Of a stretch of 5,706 nt of DNA, positions 5,301 through 5,706 are shown in pieces (position 1 is the stretch's first letter; each line of letters opens with the position of its first letter). The notes beneath the pieces were generated by a model. The model was not told the origin of the DNA and did no database searches. It saw only the letters and a list, made by a program, of their open reading frames with translations. A program made the translations under genes and the position numbers. The stretch spans positions 1 to 5,706 of the forward strand of contig JBKPDO010000029.1 in the NCBI GenBank assembly GCA_046727955.1, read 5' to 3'. Origin of the DNA: DASVXQ01 sp046727955 (GTDB lineage Bacteria > Actinomycetota > CALGFH01).

Positions 5301-5334
5301 CGGGTTCTAGCAGCTAGTAGACTGCTAGAACCCG
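5301..5334. promoter_or_regulatory. 13-bp-arm palindrome between divergent DUF6788 and transposase genes
   Basis: CGGGTTCTAGCAG (5301-5313) and CTGCTAGAACCCG (5322-5334) are perfect inverted arms around an 8-base centre. The site lies 18 bases from the DUF6788 start and 19 bases from the transposase start, so it covers the likely promoters of both. It may be an operator for control of both genes, a recombination site, or an RNA hairpin in the leaders. It also contains CTAG three times, a rare tetramer in high-GC genomes. Confidence 0.65.
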
Positions 5335-5353
5335 ATTGCTTCCGGGAGGGCCG

Positions 5354-5706
5354 ATGCTCATCTTGCACGCCGACCAGCCCGACACCCCATGGGACCAGCT
5401 GCCCGAGGGCGTGCGGACCCTGCCCGAGGATCTGGCCCGCCTGGACCAGGTGCTGTCCGACCCGCAGCTCCTGGCGCCGTTCCTGGCCCGGTTCCAGTCG
5501 CTTGCGGCCGAGCTTGACGCCGATCCTCTCACGCGGGGCCGGCCCACCATGCCCATGGCCACCTACCTGCGGCTCATGATCACCCGAGCACCGCACCGGA
5601 TGGGGCTACCAGACCCTGCTCACCGAGGTGTCGGACTCGCTGCACCTGCGACGGTTCTGCCTGATCCCCCTGACCTGCCCCGTCCCTGACGAGTCCACCG
5701 TCCGCA
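5354..5706 (+). pseudogene. DUF772/InsH-N-type transposase, frameshifted and cut by window edge
   Basis: The ATG at 5354 follows GGGAGGG (5344-5350). The frame reads MLILHADQPDTPWDQLPEGV, then an acidic helical segment (LPEDLARLDQVLSDPQLLAPFLARF), then RGRPTMPMATYLRLM. At about 5582-5590 there is one base too many. In the next frame the protein continues HRTGWGYQTLLTEVSDSLHL, then RRFCLIPLTCPVPDESTVR up to the edge. This is the DUF772 N-terminal domain of IS5/IS1182-like and unclassified (ISNCY) DDE transposases, in which 'DSxxxRRFCxI' and 'PDESTVR' are landmarks. The catalytic DDE domain lies beyond the window. The frameshift would stop the protein after about 111 residues at TGA near 5687. 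The gene is divergent from DUF6788 and probably co-regulated with it through the palindrome at 5301-5334. Confidence 0.75.

Larger units (their letters stand above)
4893..5706. mobile_element. Second mobile element, partial (DUF6788 plus divergent transposase)
   Basis: The DUF6788 gene and the divergent transposase form a recurrent pair and probably one element whose right part lies beyond the window. I could not locate the left end: it should lie between the beta-helix stop (4846) and the DUF6788 stop (4893), possibly at the hairpin 4863-4885. It belongs to a different family from the ISL3 element, so the two do not form a classical composite transposon. Confidence 0.5.

Noticed and set aside
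1899..5706. Composite transposon carrying the beta-helix gene
   Set aside because: The flanking elements belong to different families with no shared ends seen, and the ISL3 element has its own 8-bp duplication, so it moved alone.
1..5706. CRISPR array, rRNA, integrase attachment site or replication origin
   Set aside because: No regularly spaced repeat series, rRNA motifs, tRNA-end duplications or origin-type iterons were seen; the only repeats are those listed.

Overview
The window is very GC-rich, with strong G/C preference at third codon positions, GTG as well as ATG starts, and GGAGG-type ribosome binding sites. The gene families (a region-2/region-4 sigma factor beside a thiolase, an ISL3 transposase, and a DUF6788/transposase pair) point to a high-GC actinomycete, plausibly a filamentous soil or rhizosphere lineage. 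I cannot name the genus from sequence alone. It reads as an accessory, rearranged stretch.

Layout. (1) 1-774, minus: N-terminal part of an ECF-like sigma-70 factor, running off the left edge. (2) 914-~1090, plus: start of an acetyl-CoA acetyltransferase (thiolase), carrying a 10-bp insertion and a compensating 1-base loss. It breaks off after about 57 residues. (3) ~1090-1510, minus: C-terminal piece of a CapA-like protein with at least one frameshift, butted against the thiolase tail to tail. (4) ~1510-1604: a short coding-like scrap with an orphan ribosome binding site and ATG. (5) 1604-1890: no convincing gene, but two copies of a palindrome-like 14-mer 22 bp apart. (6) 1899-3330: a complete ISL3-family insertion sequence with 25-bp inverted ends and a perfect 8-bp target duplication (AGAATTTC). 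Its transposase has one extra base. A 15-bp inverted repeat buries the transposase start codon in the mRNA. (7) 3617-4846, plus: an intact secreted right-handed beta-helix protein. (8) 4893-5706: part of a second, unrelated mobile element made of a minus-strand DUF6788 gene and a divergent DUF772-type transposase. A 13-bp-arm palindrome lies between them, and the transposase has a frameshift and runs off the right edge.

How the parts relate. Two different mobile elements flank the beta-helix gene, and the region left of the ISL3 element is a mosaic of gene ends. This suggests repeated insertion and deletion at a tolerant site. Indels in four separate genes could mean true decay or sequencing error in G/C runs; the sequence alone does not decide. 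The sigma factor, the beta-helix protein and DUF6788 are open and look functional. I found no CRISPR array, tRNA or rRNA, and no clear new multi-gene system. The most interesting signals are the start-codon-burying hairpin in the ISL3 element, the DUF6788/palindrome/transposase arrangement, and the thiolase/CapA junction.
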